DNA from: Deltaproteobacteria bacterium
GTDB lineage: Bacteria > Myxococcota_C > UBA6777
Reading direction: 5' to 3'
Assembly: GCA_006226375.1 (NCBI GenBank)
Contig: SBHC01000021.1
Location: 1-49,803, forward strand
DNA: 49,803 nt
The notes under the pieces are model-generated. The model worked only from the letters and a program-made list of their open reading frames with translations, was not told the DNA's origin and ran no database searches. Shown in pieces: positions 34,339-42,685 of the stretch. Position 1 is the first letter of the stretch, and each line of letters opens with the position of its first letter. A program made the translations under genes and the position numbers.

Positions 34339-34818
34339 CTATTTCCGCTTTTGGACCTGAGCAACATATGCCTTGAGTTTTTGTTGGTAAGTCTTCCAGG
34401 CCTGGTCAACCTGCTTTGCATCATACCGAAGCGCCACAACCAACTTCATCCGAAGGGTTTGGGTGGTGGCTTGTTCACCAAAACGTTTCAATTGCTCCCC
34501 CAACTTGAGGTAGGAAGCCAAAAGATCTTTGTGGATGGCTCGCAAGGTTTCCGTTTGGCAAGGGACCTGTTGAAGGGCGGTTTTGAGGACTTTGTAAGCA
34601 GGATAAGCCTTGGTCGAGACCCTCAGACGCAACGGCTCAGCCTGCTTAATTCCTCCCAATCCTTTCAGCGACTTGGCAAACTTTACCATCGCCGGACGGA
34701 CATGATGGGTGACTGCTTTCTGGTACGCTTCCAGAGCCTCCAGATCAGCGTCCTTGCAGCCAAACAAAGCAAGGCTCAACAGCACAACCAGGAACCCTTG
34801 GAATGCAAGCAACCGCAT
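34339..34818 (-). CDS. Small helical lipoprotein
   Basis: A 159-residue protein from ATG 34818 with AAGGAG 9 bases upstream (an ATG 8 codons earlier has no site). The signal peptide ends in lipobox ALFGC (Cys21). The mature part is mostly helical, with one further cysteine (VPCQTE). First gene of a seven-gene operon with its promoter at 34901-34929. Family unknown. Confidence 0.75.
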   Translation of the reverse strand: MRLLAFQGFLVVLLSLALFGCKDADLEALEAYQKAVTHHVRPAMVKFAKSLKGLGGIKQAEPLRLRVSTKAYPAYKVLKTALQQVPCQTETLRAIHKDLLASYLKLGEQLKRFGEQATTQTLRMKLVVALRYDAKQVDQAWKTYQQKLKAYVAQVQKRK

Positions 34819-34900
34819 GCCGATAGTCTCCTTCAACATCAAAGTTCAAAGAGAGGAACATGAAAAACGTTTCCTCCCGGTAACACAACGGAATGCGTGC

Positions 34901-34929
34901 ATAGTATGCTGGAATACTACCGGTTGCAA
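34901..34929 (-). promoter_or_regulatory. Sigma70-type promoter of the seven-gene operon
   Basis: Minus strand TTGCAA (34924-34929), 17-base spacer, TACTAT (34901-34906). The start would be near 34894, with a leader of about 76 nt to the ATG at 34818. Confidence 0.5.
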
Positions 34930-34964
34930 GAGAGAAATTGGGCGATTCTGACTGCTCGCTCCTC

Positions 34965-34993
34965 TTGACGGATGCCTGAGATACCCGCTACTC
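34965..34993 (+). promoter_or_regulatory. Candidate promoter for the repeat-containing membrane protein
   Basis: TTGACG (34965-34970), 17-base spacer, CTACTC (34988-34993); TACTCT one base later is an alternative -10. The leader is about 35 nt to ATG 35036. Back-to-back with the operon promoter on the other strand. Confidence 0.4.
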
Positions 34994-35035
34994 TTTGCAC
35001 TCTCCAACGAACGATCAATGAGACGGAGCACAAGA

Positions 35036-36595
35036 ATGTCGAAAGAGCCATTGAACCGGGAGTCAGAGGGGAACCTTCCAGCGCAATGGACCCCAGCCGA
35101 AGAGTTGGACCCCCCCCAATCCAAACGTTCTTTTCGCAAGTGGGATCGAAGCTCGTTTTCCAGCTCTGCCTCGTTGCCCGCAGCAAGCTCCGACTCTCAG
35201 TCAGCAGAGTCTGAGTCGATGGAAACGCCGGTACCATCGAACTTGATGGAAGAACAACACAAGCAAGAACCCCTCCCGGCACAACCGGCTCCGCCTCAAC
35301 CTGTAGAAGAGCCAGATACATCAGCCGAAACGATCGCAGCGGTTTCAGAGATGGTGCTGACGTTGGCCAAACGCCTACCGGGTCAACATGCGCCTCCTAT
35401 CGCAGCGTTGGAGCAACAGTTGTCCCAAGGGCTGATCCAAGTTAGCGCTTCCAATGCAGTCATTTTGGACGACCTGCAATCCTATTTTCTCAACGATTTG
35501 GACTGGAGCGAGCACAAGGTTTCCAGCTTTGTCCGCCCCTTGTTGACCCAGTTGAAGGCCATGGGACTTGAGGTACATCAACGCAGTTACTCGTCTGCTG
35601 AGTTGCCTGCCTACAACACGTCAACGACCTTACCAGGTTCGTCGGACTCCATTCCTGCAAGTCCGCCACAGACCAACCCAATGCGGTCGTCCTCGACAAC
35701 ATTAAATCCGATGCGGTCGTCCTCGACAACGCTGAATCCAATGCGTTCGTCTTCGACTTCCCTTCAAGTCTCTTCCCTGCGCTCTTCAGCAACCAATAAT
35801 CTTCCAGCCTTTTCCAATGCGTCGCCAGAGAACCCTGTACAAGAAGAGGTTCCTCTACCCAACGGAGCAGTGCAAGCCACTCGCGACCTTGTGATTGAAT
35901 GCACACAGCATTCGATGTTAAAGACCCTCTTGGACATGAGCGTGTTGGAAGAATACCTTGATGAGTCTCTGCCGCATGCCTGGGCCCAAGGAGAGTTTGA
36001 TCTGCAAGGACTTTGGACCAAGCTCGTTGAGATCCCCCATGTCTCGGAACCGCTGGCCCTGTCGGTGTTCAATGAGATCACCAAAAGAGAGAGTGAGTGG
36101 CCCTACCCCCTCCGGCTTCCCAAAGAAGTACGAAAAGATCTCAACAAGAAAGTAACCCAAGCGCCCCTCGCTTTTCGCAAGTCATCCACGGACAAGCAAG
36201 CGCCATCCGAGTCCGCTCCGACAGAAAAGCAAGCACCCAAAAAGAAGACCTACGAACGTCAGACATCCCCGACCTTCGTCGGCCTTGGAATCGTCCTTGT
36301 CCTTGTAGGATTGGTTTATCTTTGGTTCCAATTCTCTGGTGAATCTCTCTCAGGGGACAAACGAGATCCTGCAGTTTATGCGAAGATCGTCCCCATGTCA
36401 GAGGCTCGGTTCAACAAGCCCAACCGTACGTTTTATGGAAGGTTGTCCAAGACATTTATGGGCTGGAATCCAAACAAACGGGTGCAAGCCATCTTCAAGC
36501 TCAAGAAGTTTGTGTTGGAAAAAGATGGCGCGCGAGTTCTGCGTCTCATCCGACCCAACGGAAACCTTTACGCCACTTTGGGACGCAACCGATAG
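35036..36595 (+). CDS. Single-pass protein with Ser-rich linker and NPMRSSST repeats
   Basis: A 519-residue protein. ATG 35036 has GGAG 7 bases upstream and is preferred over the ATG at 35018. The N-terminal half is Ser/Glu/Pro/Gln-rich and low complexity. A helical domain at about 85-190 is followed by a Ser/Thr-rich linker with three copies of NPMRSSSTTL or its variant, a second helical domain (about 270-370), and a basic linker. A transmembrane helix (about 409-428) and a C-terminal domain of about 90 residues with basic and aromatic residues end the protein. No signal peptide, so the N-terminus is probably cytoplasmic. The Ser/Thr repeats could be kinase targets. Family unknown. Confidence 0.75.
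   Translation: MSKEPLNRESEGNLPAQWTPAEELDPPQSKRSFRKWDRSSFSSSASLPAASSDSQSAESESMETPVPSNLMEEQHKQEPLPAQPAPPQPVEEPDTSAETIAAVSEMVLTLAKRLPGQHAPPIAALEQQLSQGLIQVSASNAVILDDLQSYFLNDLDWSEHKVSSFVRPLLTQLKAMGLEVHQRSYSSAELPAYNTSTTLPGSSDSIPASPPQTNPMRSSSTTLNPMRSSSTTLNPMRSSSTSLQVSSLRSSATNNLPAFSNASPENPVQEEVPLPNGAVQATRDLVIECTQHSMLKTLLDMSVLEEYLDESLPHAWAQGEFDLQGLWTKLVEIPHVSEPLALSVFNEITKRESEWPYPLRLPKEVRKDLNKKVTQAPLAFRKSSTDKQAPSESAPTEKQAPKKKTYERQTSPTFVGLGIVLVLVGLVYLWFQFSGESLSGDKRDPAVYAKIVPMSEARFNKPNRTFYGRLSKTFMGWNPNKRVQAIFKLKKFVLEKDGARVLRLIRPNGNLYATLGRNR
35675..35764 (+). repeat. Three tandem 30-bp repeats inside the gene
   Basis: Units start at 35675, 35705 and 35735 with the core ATGCGGTCGTCCTCGACAAC and encode NPMRSSSTTL, NPMRSSSTTL and NPMRSSSTSL. 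Units 1 and 2 are nearly identical; unit 3 has drifted. The length (30 bp, in frame) allows copy-number change without frameshift. Confidence 0.9.
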
Positions 36596-36663
36596 AAATA
36601 CCTCTTCCACCTTGCGTTCCACAATAAGAATGAACAAAATGGGCCTGTCACCCACTACAGGAT

Positions 36664-36677
36664 GACTCCAAAGAGTC
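36664..36677 (+). terminator. Weak hairpin with T-rich tail
   Basis: GACTC (36664-36668) and GAGTC (36673-36677) with a CAAA loop, followed by TTAGTTCTTTC. It lies about 70 bases after the stop of the upstream gene. Short stem, so only a candidate. Confidence 0.3.
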
Positions 36678-36892
36678 TTAGTTCTTTCGTCATGGCCCGC
36701 CAAAACTACCTACCGTTTTGCTGGTTGTGATAGGTTCGGTGTCTCTTTTGAACGAGCGCGCCGTCCCTCCAGGTTGGACACCAAACAACCATGTGGGTCT
36801 ATCCACGCAGGAAGCGTCGCACTGTTGTTCTTGACGTTGATGTTGACTTGGCTCTTGCTCAACATCCCATTTCACACAAAAAGGAATCGCGT

Positions 36893-37795
36893 ATGCCATC
36901 CATCCCCTCGTACAAACCTTCCGGAAAATTTGAACCCACAACCTTTGTATTCGCATTGGGTCTAGGCCTGGTTGCTGCGGCCGGTGTGGGTTGGTTGTAC
37001 CAATGGTTTGTGGACATTGTTCCACTGATTTACATCAACCTCTTTGCCACGGCAGGCTTTGGTGCCGCGCTAGGTGCAGCAGTTGGTTTTGGTGCACGAA
37101 TGGGCAAGTGTCGCAACACGATGATTGTGGTTGCTATGACCGTACTGCTCGCGATTGCGGCCGAAGGCGCTACCATGTACTACGCCTACCAAAGAACGCT
37201 GAGCAAAGCTGCTGAAAACCGTGCCAAACGATTGAGCAGAGGCAAAGCGGTTAGTCCAGAGATGGTCCAAAAAGTACGAACCCAACTCCAAAAACACTTA
37301 ACCTTCGAGAAGTACATAAAACTCAAAGTCAAAATTGGCTGGAAAGTGCGTCGCTCCCTCAAGATTACCGGCACGTTTGTCTACATTGTCTGGCTGATTG
37401 AGTTGGGTATCTTGTTGGTGTTGGGAGTGATGGTGAGTGTTCCCTTTGTCAGTGCACCGTTCTGTGAACGAGGGAATCGATGGTCGGACGAAGTCAAGCT
37501 AGGCGACTGGGCTGGGGTCATCCCAGAAGCTGCGGAAGAAGCGGTGGCAGCGGCGGATCTCAACTTCTTCGTCGATGTGGAGGGCATTCCCACAGACGAC
37601 GAGTTACCCACACTCCTCAGCTACACCCTGTACCTGTGTGACACTGCAGGTTACCTCTCGGTCAGCCTCGTCACCATCACGACCAACGAAAAAGGTGAAG
37701 ACACCACCAACACCACAGAGCTACTGGAGTACGCTCAGGTTGACTCCACCCAAGCCGAACATCTTCGTCATATCCTCGGTGTTGTCGAAGGCTAA
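36893..37795 (+). CDS. Polytopic membrane protein of unknown family
   Basis: A 300-residue protein from ATG 36893 (AAGGA 8 bases upstream); a longer upstream frame is not supported. It starts with a Pro/Ser-rich YKPSGKFEP segment followed by three N-terminal helices (VFALGLGLVAAAGVGWLY, IYINLFATAGFGAALGAAVGF, MIVVAMTVLLAIAAEGA) and a further one near 201-222, then a soluble C-terminal domain of about 75 residues. A basic cytoplasmic loop (RAKRLSRGKAV) lies between. I have seen the YxPSGKxxP start in other unnamed membrane proteins. Function unknown. Confidence 0.75.
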   Translation: MPSIPSYKPSGKFEPTTFVFALGLGLVAAAGVGWLYQWFVDIVPLIYINLFATAGFGAALGAAVGFGARMGKCRNTMIVVAMTVLLAIAAEGATMYYAYQRTLSKAAENRAKRLSRGKAVSPEMVQKVRTQLQKHLTFEKYIKLKVKIGWKVRRSLKITGTFVYIVWLIELGILLVLGVMVSVPFVSAPFCERGNRWSDEVKLGDWAGVIPEAAEEAVAAADLNFFVDVEGIPTDDELPTLLSYTLYLCDTAGYLSVSLVTITTNEKGEDTTNTTELLEYAQVDSTQAEHLRHILGVVEG

Positions 37796-37838
37796 GCCTC
37801 CTCGATTCTCCTCCCTGATCTCTCCACTGTTCCCCAAG

Positions 37839-38894
37839 TTACCTTTGACAACGATTCGCACGACAGGTTGTTAGCGCTCCACACTTCGATGCAGCGCAGT
37901 CGCTGTTCAATTGACACCTACCAGGACAAGCGTTCGCGGCAGCAACGCATTTCTGTGTGGCGGTGTTGCAATACATCTTGTCACCACAAGCTTTGGCTTT
38001 GCAATCGTACGATGTACGGCATGAGTCAGGGCAAGTGGTTCGCGTGGGTGGTGTCCGGCAATAGCTCGTCCCGTTGGGCTGTGACTGGTAACAGAAGGTT
38101 CGTGTTCCACAATTGGAGCTGCAGTCCGCATCTTTGGTGCAGGTGGTGGGACAGATCTGTGATTTGTCCACACATTTGCTCAAGGCATAATTGCAATACA
38201 GCTTTTCTCCGCAGCCCTTGGTAAAGCAATCCGCGGTGGTTTGGCAGGAAGCAGGACAGGCACCAGAGCCAAAGACCCGGCAGATCCCTGTCTGTGAGGT
38301 GGGAGTCGTGAAGCTGCACGTGTTACGAGCTCCACACTGCTTGCAATCATCGTTGCCCCGGCAGGTAAACGGGCAGTTCGCGATGGTCGGATCGACGCAC
38401 GTTTTGGTGCGAGTGCTACACTGAGTCCGCTGACCACAACCCTGTGAGCCGCAGTCGTTGTCACTCTCACAGGAAGCCGGACACTCTGGGATGCGTTCGT
38501 AGCAAGTCCCAGACACCTGGTTGCAAGCTTGTCGGGCGCCGCAGCCGTTGCGTTGGCAATCTTCATCGTTGTTGCAAATGTCTGGGCAAAGTTCACGGGC
38601 GTCGACACATGAGCGTGAGTCGAGGTCGCACGTCCGCTTGGTTCCACAAAACAAGCAATCGGTGTCAGAGTTGCACGAGTTGGGACAAGCCGGCGCTGCA
38701 TCCGGAACAGGCTCAGCCTTGGGCTCGGGCCCCGACGAAGAAACGCAAGCTCCGCTCAAACAATATTGATTCTGATCCGGACAATCTGCGTTTTCTTTGC
38801 ACTCTGAGCTAGAACACCCTCCGCTCATCCCCACAAACAACCCGACAAGAACCAGCACAACCAGAGGCGACACAACACGAATCCAACGAAGCAT
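37839..38894 (-). CDS. Cys-rich repeat lipoprotein (8 modules)
   Basis: A 351-residue protein from ATG 38894 with AAGGGA upstream. Signal peptide with lipobox MSGGC (Cys27). A short Cys module (ECKENADC) and a Pro-rich linker are followed by eight about 31-residue modules of the form CPxxCxxDxDCxxxxCGxxxxCxxxxxxC, from residue 70 to the end. Each module carries six cysteines, so many disulfides are expected and surface or periplasmic exposure is likely. Binding function unknown; resembles eukaryote-like Cys-rich adhesion or shield repeats only in general. Confidence 0.85.
   Translation of the reverse strand: MLRWIRVVSPLVVLVLVGLFVGMSGGCSSSECKENADCPDQNQYCLSGACVSSSGPEPKAEPVPDAAPACPNSCNSDTDCLFCGTKRTCDLDSRSCVDARELCPDICNNDEDCQRNGCGARQACNQVSGTCYERIPECPASCESDNDCGSQGCGQRTQCSTRTKTCVDPTIANCPFTCRGNDDCKQCGARNTCSFTTPTSQTGICRVFGSGACPASCQTTADCFTKGCGEKLYCNYALSKCVDKSQICPTTCTKDADCSSNCGTRTFCYQSQPNGTSYCRTPPTRTTCPDSCRTSYDCKAKACGDKMYCNTATQKCVAAANACPGRCQLNSDCAASKCGALTTCRANRCQR
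37842..38687 (-). repeat. Eight degenerate Cys modules
   Basis: Array within the gene above. The modules begin near CPNSC, CPDIC, CPASC, CPFTC, CPASC, CPTTC, CPDSC and CPGRC. They have diverged in sequence but keep cysteine spacing, which suggests an old expansion. Confidence 0.85.
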
Positions 38895-39056
38895 CTCAAT
38901 TCCCTTTCTTGGCTCACCATTCCCAAAGTTGGGGGGACAAACAAACCCGACCTCTTGTGTAATATAACACGAAGAAAAACAAAACTGTTTCAAATGTCAT
39001 GAGAGGTTTTGGAACGGAGCAGCTTCGCCAAAGAAAAGATCGAGGATCTATGAAGC

Positions 39057-40070
39057 CTAGATCGGCTGAGGAGAAAGAGGTGAAACCGGTGCAGGTGAAG
39101 AAGATGCGTTGGGGTTGCTGACTTCCAAGGCTCGCCAGCTCCAACCCTCCATATAGTTGGACAGCTCTTCTGAACTCACTTCGCGAGGAGCATTATCCAG
39201 GGGATCATTGATAGTAAAAGTTTCAGTTTCAGCATTGTAGCCAGAAACGGTAATAAAGTGACCAGAATTGTACGAGTCGGCCCAGCCCCCCCCGTCCTCG
39301 CCGGGGTTTCCATTCACGACGACAGGGTTTCCGTTTTGAACAGACTCCGCGATCTCACCCGTGTCGGGCCGAATTTGATTGACCTCAGCACCTGCCGCTT
39401 CGGCGCCAGTGATGAGCGCAGAAAAGGTCGTCCATTGGCTATGTTCCGAATCTGCCCTGACCGTTTCACCGTTTTCGTTCACAGTAACACCATCTTGTGC
39501 TGGATCATCAGGGTACATGGATTGTCGCATCGCTTGTACCGTATCTACCGTGGAAGCGTTAGCATTCGCCCCTTCTGGGGTAAGCCCAACGCCCTGCAAG
39601 GCCATGGCCATGGAAGTAGGACCGCAATCAGAGTTGCTACCGTTTGGGTCACCATCAAACTGATTCATGTGGATGGCAGCAGGGTCGAGCCCGTTCACAG
39701 GTGTTGTACTCGGAGCGTCAGGCGGGGAGTCAGGCTCCGATGACACCTTGGACTGTGCCGGATCAGACACCAGGACTGGGGACGGCCGATTCATAATGTT
39801 GGTACGTTGCAGAGAGCCACCTGTCTGCGCGTATCGTTGGTCAAAAGCCTTAGACTCACTCCCGACCAACTCTTGGGCCTGATGTTCCTTGGCATGATGG
39901 GTCGAAGTGTTGTGCTCACGACGCAAAGCCGAACGCAACTTGTTCCCCTGCTCGACAACCGCATCCTTGGTTTTTTGGATGGTCTGACTGGCCGATTCTT
40001 TGAATCGGTTCACAAAACTTTTCTTTGACTCCGTTGGAGGCAACTGAGTTGTTTTGGGCTGAATTTTCAT
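39057..40070 (-). CDS. C39-like cysteine peptidase domain protein
   Basis: A 337-residue protein with AAGGAT 8 bases before the ATG. Residues 1-135 are low complexity (Lys/Gln/Glu, then Pro/Ser). The catalytic domain (about 135-325) has Cys149 in NSDCGPTSMAMAL, His271 in SGHFITVSGY, and Asn288/Asp289 in TINDPLD, the C39_2 papain-like arrangement. No signal peptide is visible, so the protein may act inside or be exported by another route. The region between it and the Cys-rich gene at 40207 contains a hairpin. Confidence 0.8.
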   Translation of the reverse strand: MKIQPKTTQLPPTESKKSFVNRFKESASQTIQKTKDAVVEQGNKLRSALRREHNTSTHHAKEHQAQELVGSESKAFDQRYAQTGGSLQRTNIMNRPSPVLVSDPAQSKVSSEPDSPPDAPSTTPVNGLDPAAIHMNQFDGDPNGSNSDCGPTSMAMALQGVGLTPEGANANASTVDTVQAMRQSMYPDDPAQDGVTVNENGETVRADSEHSQWTTFSALITGAEAAGAEVNQIRPDTGEIAESVQNGNPVVVNGNPGEDGGGWADSYNSGHFITVSGYNAETETFTINDPLDNAPREVSSEELSNYMEGWSWRALEVSNPNASSSPAPVSPLSPQPI

Positions 40071-40106
40071 CGATGCATCCTTTGTGGAGAAGTCCTACTT
40101 TTGGGG

Positions 40107-40134
40107 TACCGAAGCAACACATGAAGTTTCGGTA
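40107..40134 (-). other. Hairpin between the C39-like and Cys-rich genes
   Basis: TACCGAA (40107-40113) pairs perfectly with TTCGGTA (40128-40134) across 14 bases. It is downstream of the Cys-rich gene on the minus strand but no T-run follows. Possible terminator or leader structure. Confidence 0.25.
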
Positions 40135-40206
40135 TCAACCCACATTTTGTTGCGTTCCGTGGGAATACTTCAAGCAACAAGGATCAACCAAGGCGTGAAA
40201 CGTTCC

Positions 40207-42564
40207 TTACTTTTGGACCAAACAGACTGCGCGACTTGTGCTGCAGTAGGTGTTAACAGAGGTGCTGGAACAATCGGACAGAGAGGTACACCGTCGATAG
40301 CAATGTTTGGGAGCGCCGGCAGTTGCGCTTCCTTCTGCACCTCGACATGCAAATGCAGCCGGACAGGTCAACGTACACGTTTTCATACACAAGGTGCGGA
40401 CCTCGGTTTGGAATCGAACATCAATGCATTCAAAGCCCGTGTCGCAGTTGGCGTTGTTGACGCAATCTTCGTATCCCTTCCGACCTGTCGCAGCTTTGGC
40501 TTGCCCCACACAGACGCCCCATGTAAGCCAGCAACCGAGAGAAGTGCCGACAGTGGAACATCCGCTTTGGGCCTTGCATTCTTTGAAGCAACCTTGCTTA
40601 GAGTTCCCGGAGGTGCGGCCATTCTCGTACCGGCACGCGAACCCTGTGGGACAAGCCGTGGCGGTTCCACATTGTCTTAAGCATCGCATGTCTGTCCCTG
40701 AGGGATCGGTGTTTAAGCAAACAAACCCTGTAGGACACGAGGCGGTGCAGGGAGCATATGCCGATCCTGTTGACGTCGCTTTGCAAGCACCGCTTTGGCA
40801 TGTTTGGTTGGAGGGACAAGCGTTTCCGCAAGCCCCACAGTGTTTGGAGTCTGTTTGCAAGTTGACACAACTCCCGCCACAGCTTGTCGTTCCGCTGGAA
40901 CACGTAGACTTGCAGGCGCCTGCCGAACAGGTTTCACCGGAGGCACATGCCTTTCCGCACGATCCACAATTCTTTGCGTCCGTTTGCAGATCCACACATG
41001 ATCCGCTACAGCTTGTGGTCCCGCTGGAACAAGTGGACTTGCAAGCACCGCTCACACAAGCCTGCCCCGAAGAACATGCCTTTCCACAGCCGCCGCAATG
41101 AGCCACATTGGTGCTGGTGTTGACACATTGTCCTGAACAAGCCGTGGTTCCCGAAGAACAGACAAGCTTGCAAGAGCCACTCTCACAGCTTTGCCCTGTA
41201 GGACAGGCGTTGTTGCAAGAGCCACAATGCTTAGCGGATGTCTTGGTATTGACGCACTGACCGCCACACAACGTCTCGGAGGAAGCACACTGAGATTTGC
41301 AGGAGCCACCCGAGCAGAGCTGACCGGAAGGACACGCATTGCCACAAGAGCCACAATGCTGTGTGTTTTGGGATGTGTCTGTACAAAAACCGCTGCAAAG
41401 GGTTTGGCCAGAGGGACAAGCACACTTTCCGCTGGAACAGCTCGTTCCACCCGTGCATTTGGTGCCACATTGACCGCAGTGGTCTGTGCTGGTCTGAAGA
41501 TTCACACAAACACCGCTGCACGAGGTCTCCCCTGCCCCACAGCTGCTCTTGCAAGCCCCACTGGAACAAGACAATCCATCACCACAGGCTTTCCCACAGC
41601 CTCCACAATGACTGCGGTTGGTGTTGGTGTCCACACACTGGTTGGAGCAGTTGGTCGTCCCACCGGAGCAAGCGCAGGCCTTGTTGATGCATTGCAACGA
41701 GCCAGAGCAAACGTTGCTGCAAGTCCCACAGTTCTTTGAATCACTGGTGAGGTCAACGCACTGATCGCCACAAAGCGTCTGACCAGAAGGACAGCTCGCC
41801 GTACAAGCACCGTTTACACATACCTTGCCGGTGCCACAAGCGGTCCCGCACGTTCCACAATGTTTGGCGCTGCTGCGAATGTCGACGCAGGTTCCAGAGC
41901 AATCCGTCTCGCCCTGAGGACACTGACAGCTTCCGTTGGCGCATGACTTTCCAGTGGCACAAGCCTTGTCACAGCCACCACAATGTTCCGAGCTGCTGTT
42001 GGTATCAACACAGGAGCCGCTGCATGCCACCTGACCTGTAGGACACGAAGACAAACATGACCCAGCAGAGCAAGCTTCTTCCCCAGAACAAGCCTTGCCG
42101 CAACCGCCGCAGTGTTTGGGGTCGTTCGCCGTTTTGACACAAACACCGTCACAAAGAGTCGCCTCGGCGGGACATTGACATTTGCCCGCCACACAGAAAA
42201 GACCTGCATCACAAGCTTTTCCACACGCTCCACAGTTCTCCTTGGAGTTAAACAGGTCGGTACAGACGTCGTTGCACAGAGTGGTTTCAGAAGGGCAACC
42301 ACATTTCTTGTCGATGCATTGCTGTCCTGTTGGACAGGCATTGCCACAAGAGCCACAATGCTGTGAAGAATACGTAAGATTGACGCACTGGTCATTGCAT
42401 TTGGTTTCGTCGCGAGGGCATCCCAACACACAAGTGTTGTCAACGCATTCGTAGGGCGACTCACAGTTGGTCTCATCACATTGAAAGGGAGTGTTTCCAG
42501 TGCATCCCGCTCCCAAACCCAACAAAAGAACGATAGCAACCAACCGGGAAACCCACTGCATCAT
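40207..42564 (-). CDS. Large Cys-rich repeat lipoprotein (13 modules)
   Basis: A 785-residue protein from ATG 42564, with GGAG 9 bases upstream (a TTG at 42579 and an ATG at 42561 are alternatives). The signal peptide ends in LGAGC. Thirteen tandem modules of 41-43 residues follow the pattern CxxGxxxCxGxCVxxxxxxxHCGxCGxxCxxGxxCxxGxC. A C-terminal region of about 180 residues has a different Cys pattern with CPTGF-type repeats. The modules resemble the plant Stig1 domain and proteins common in myxobacteria, some of which carry misleading database names. Likely a surface, disulfide-rich rod; no catalysis expected. Confidence 0.85.
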   Translation of the reverse strand: MMQWVSRLVAIVLLLGLGAGCTGNTPFQCDETNCESPYECVDNTCVLGCPRDETKCNDQCVNLTYSSQHCGSCGNACPTGQQCIDKKCGCPSETTLCNDVCTDLFNSKENCGACGKACDAGLFCVAGKCQCPAEATLCDGVCVKTANDPKHCGGCGKACSGEEACSAGSCLSSCPTGQVACSGSCVDTNSSSEHCGGCDKACATGKSCANGSCQCPQGETDCSGTCVDIRSSAKHCGTCGTACGTGKVCVNGACTASCPSGQTLCGDQCVDLTSDSKNCGTCSNVCSGSLQCINKACACSGGTTNCSNQCVDTNTNRSHCGGCGKACGDGLSCSSGACKSSCGAGETSCSGVCVNLQTSTDHCGQCGTKCTGGTSCSSGKCACPSGQTLCSGFCTDTSQNTQHCGSCGNACPSGQLCSGGSCKSQCASSETLCGGQCVNTKTSAKHCGSCNNACPTGQSCESGSCKLVCSSGTTACSGQCVNTSTNVAHCGGCGKACSSGQACVSGACKSTCSSGTTSCSGSCVDLQTDAKNCGSCGKACASGETCSAGACKSTCSSGTTSCGGSCVNLQTDSKHCGACGNACPSNQTCQSGACKATSTGSAYAPCTASCPTGFVCLNTDPSGTDMRCLRQCGTATACPTGFACRYENGRTSGNSKQGCFKECKAQSGCSTVGTSLGCWLTWGVCVGQAKAATGRKGYEDCVNNANCDTGFECIDVRFQTEVRTLCMKTCTLTCPAAFACRGAEGSATAGAPKHCYRRCTSLSDCSSTSVNTYCSTSRAVCLVQK
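40774..42420 (-). repeat. Thirteen Cys modules of 41-43 residues
   Basis: Array in the gene above. Modules 11 to 13 are the most alike (CSSGTT plus CVDLQTD or CVNLQTD), consistent with recent duplication at the C-terminal end of the array; the first ones are more diverged. Confidence 0.9.
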
Positions 42565-42595
42565 GATTTGTAACTCCAAAAGATGAAACCAAAGC

Positions 42596-42623
42596 TTGAA
42601 AAAAAGATACGCACGTCTAGACT
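42596..42623 (+). promoter_or_regulatory. Candidate promoter for the MORN-repeat protein
   Basis: TTGAAA (42596-42601), 16-base spacer, TAGACT (42618-42623). It lies in the 121-base divergent region and would give a leader of about 55 nt to ATG 42686. Confidence 0.4.
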
Positions 42624-42685
42624 GTGATGTGCCTGAATGTACAAAACCTATCTTCCGATAGCAACTGCCAATTAACGGACCAGAA

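Noticed and set aside
40207-42564. Reading the CGGCG repeat protein as a biosynthetic enzyme, as some databases name such sequences
   Set aside because: No enzyme motif is present; only repeated cysteine modules after a lipoprotein signal.
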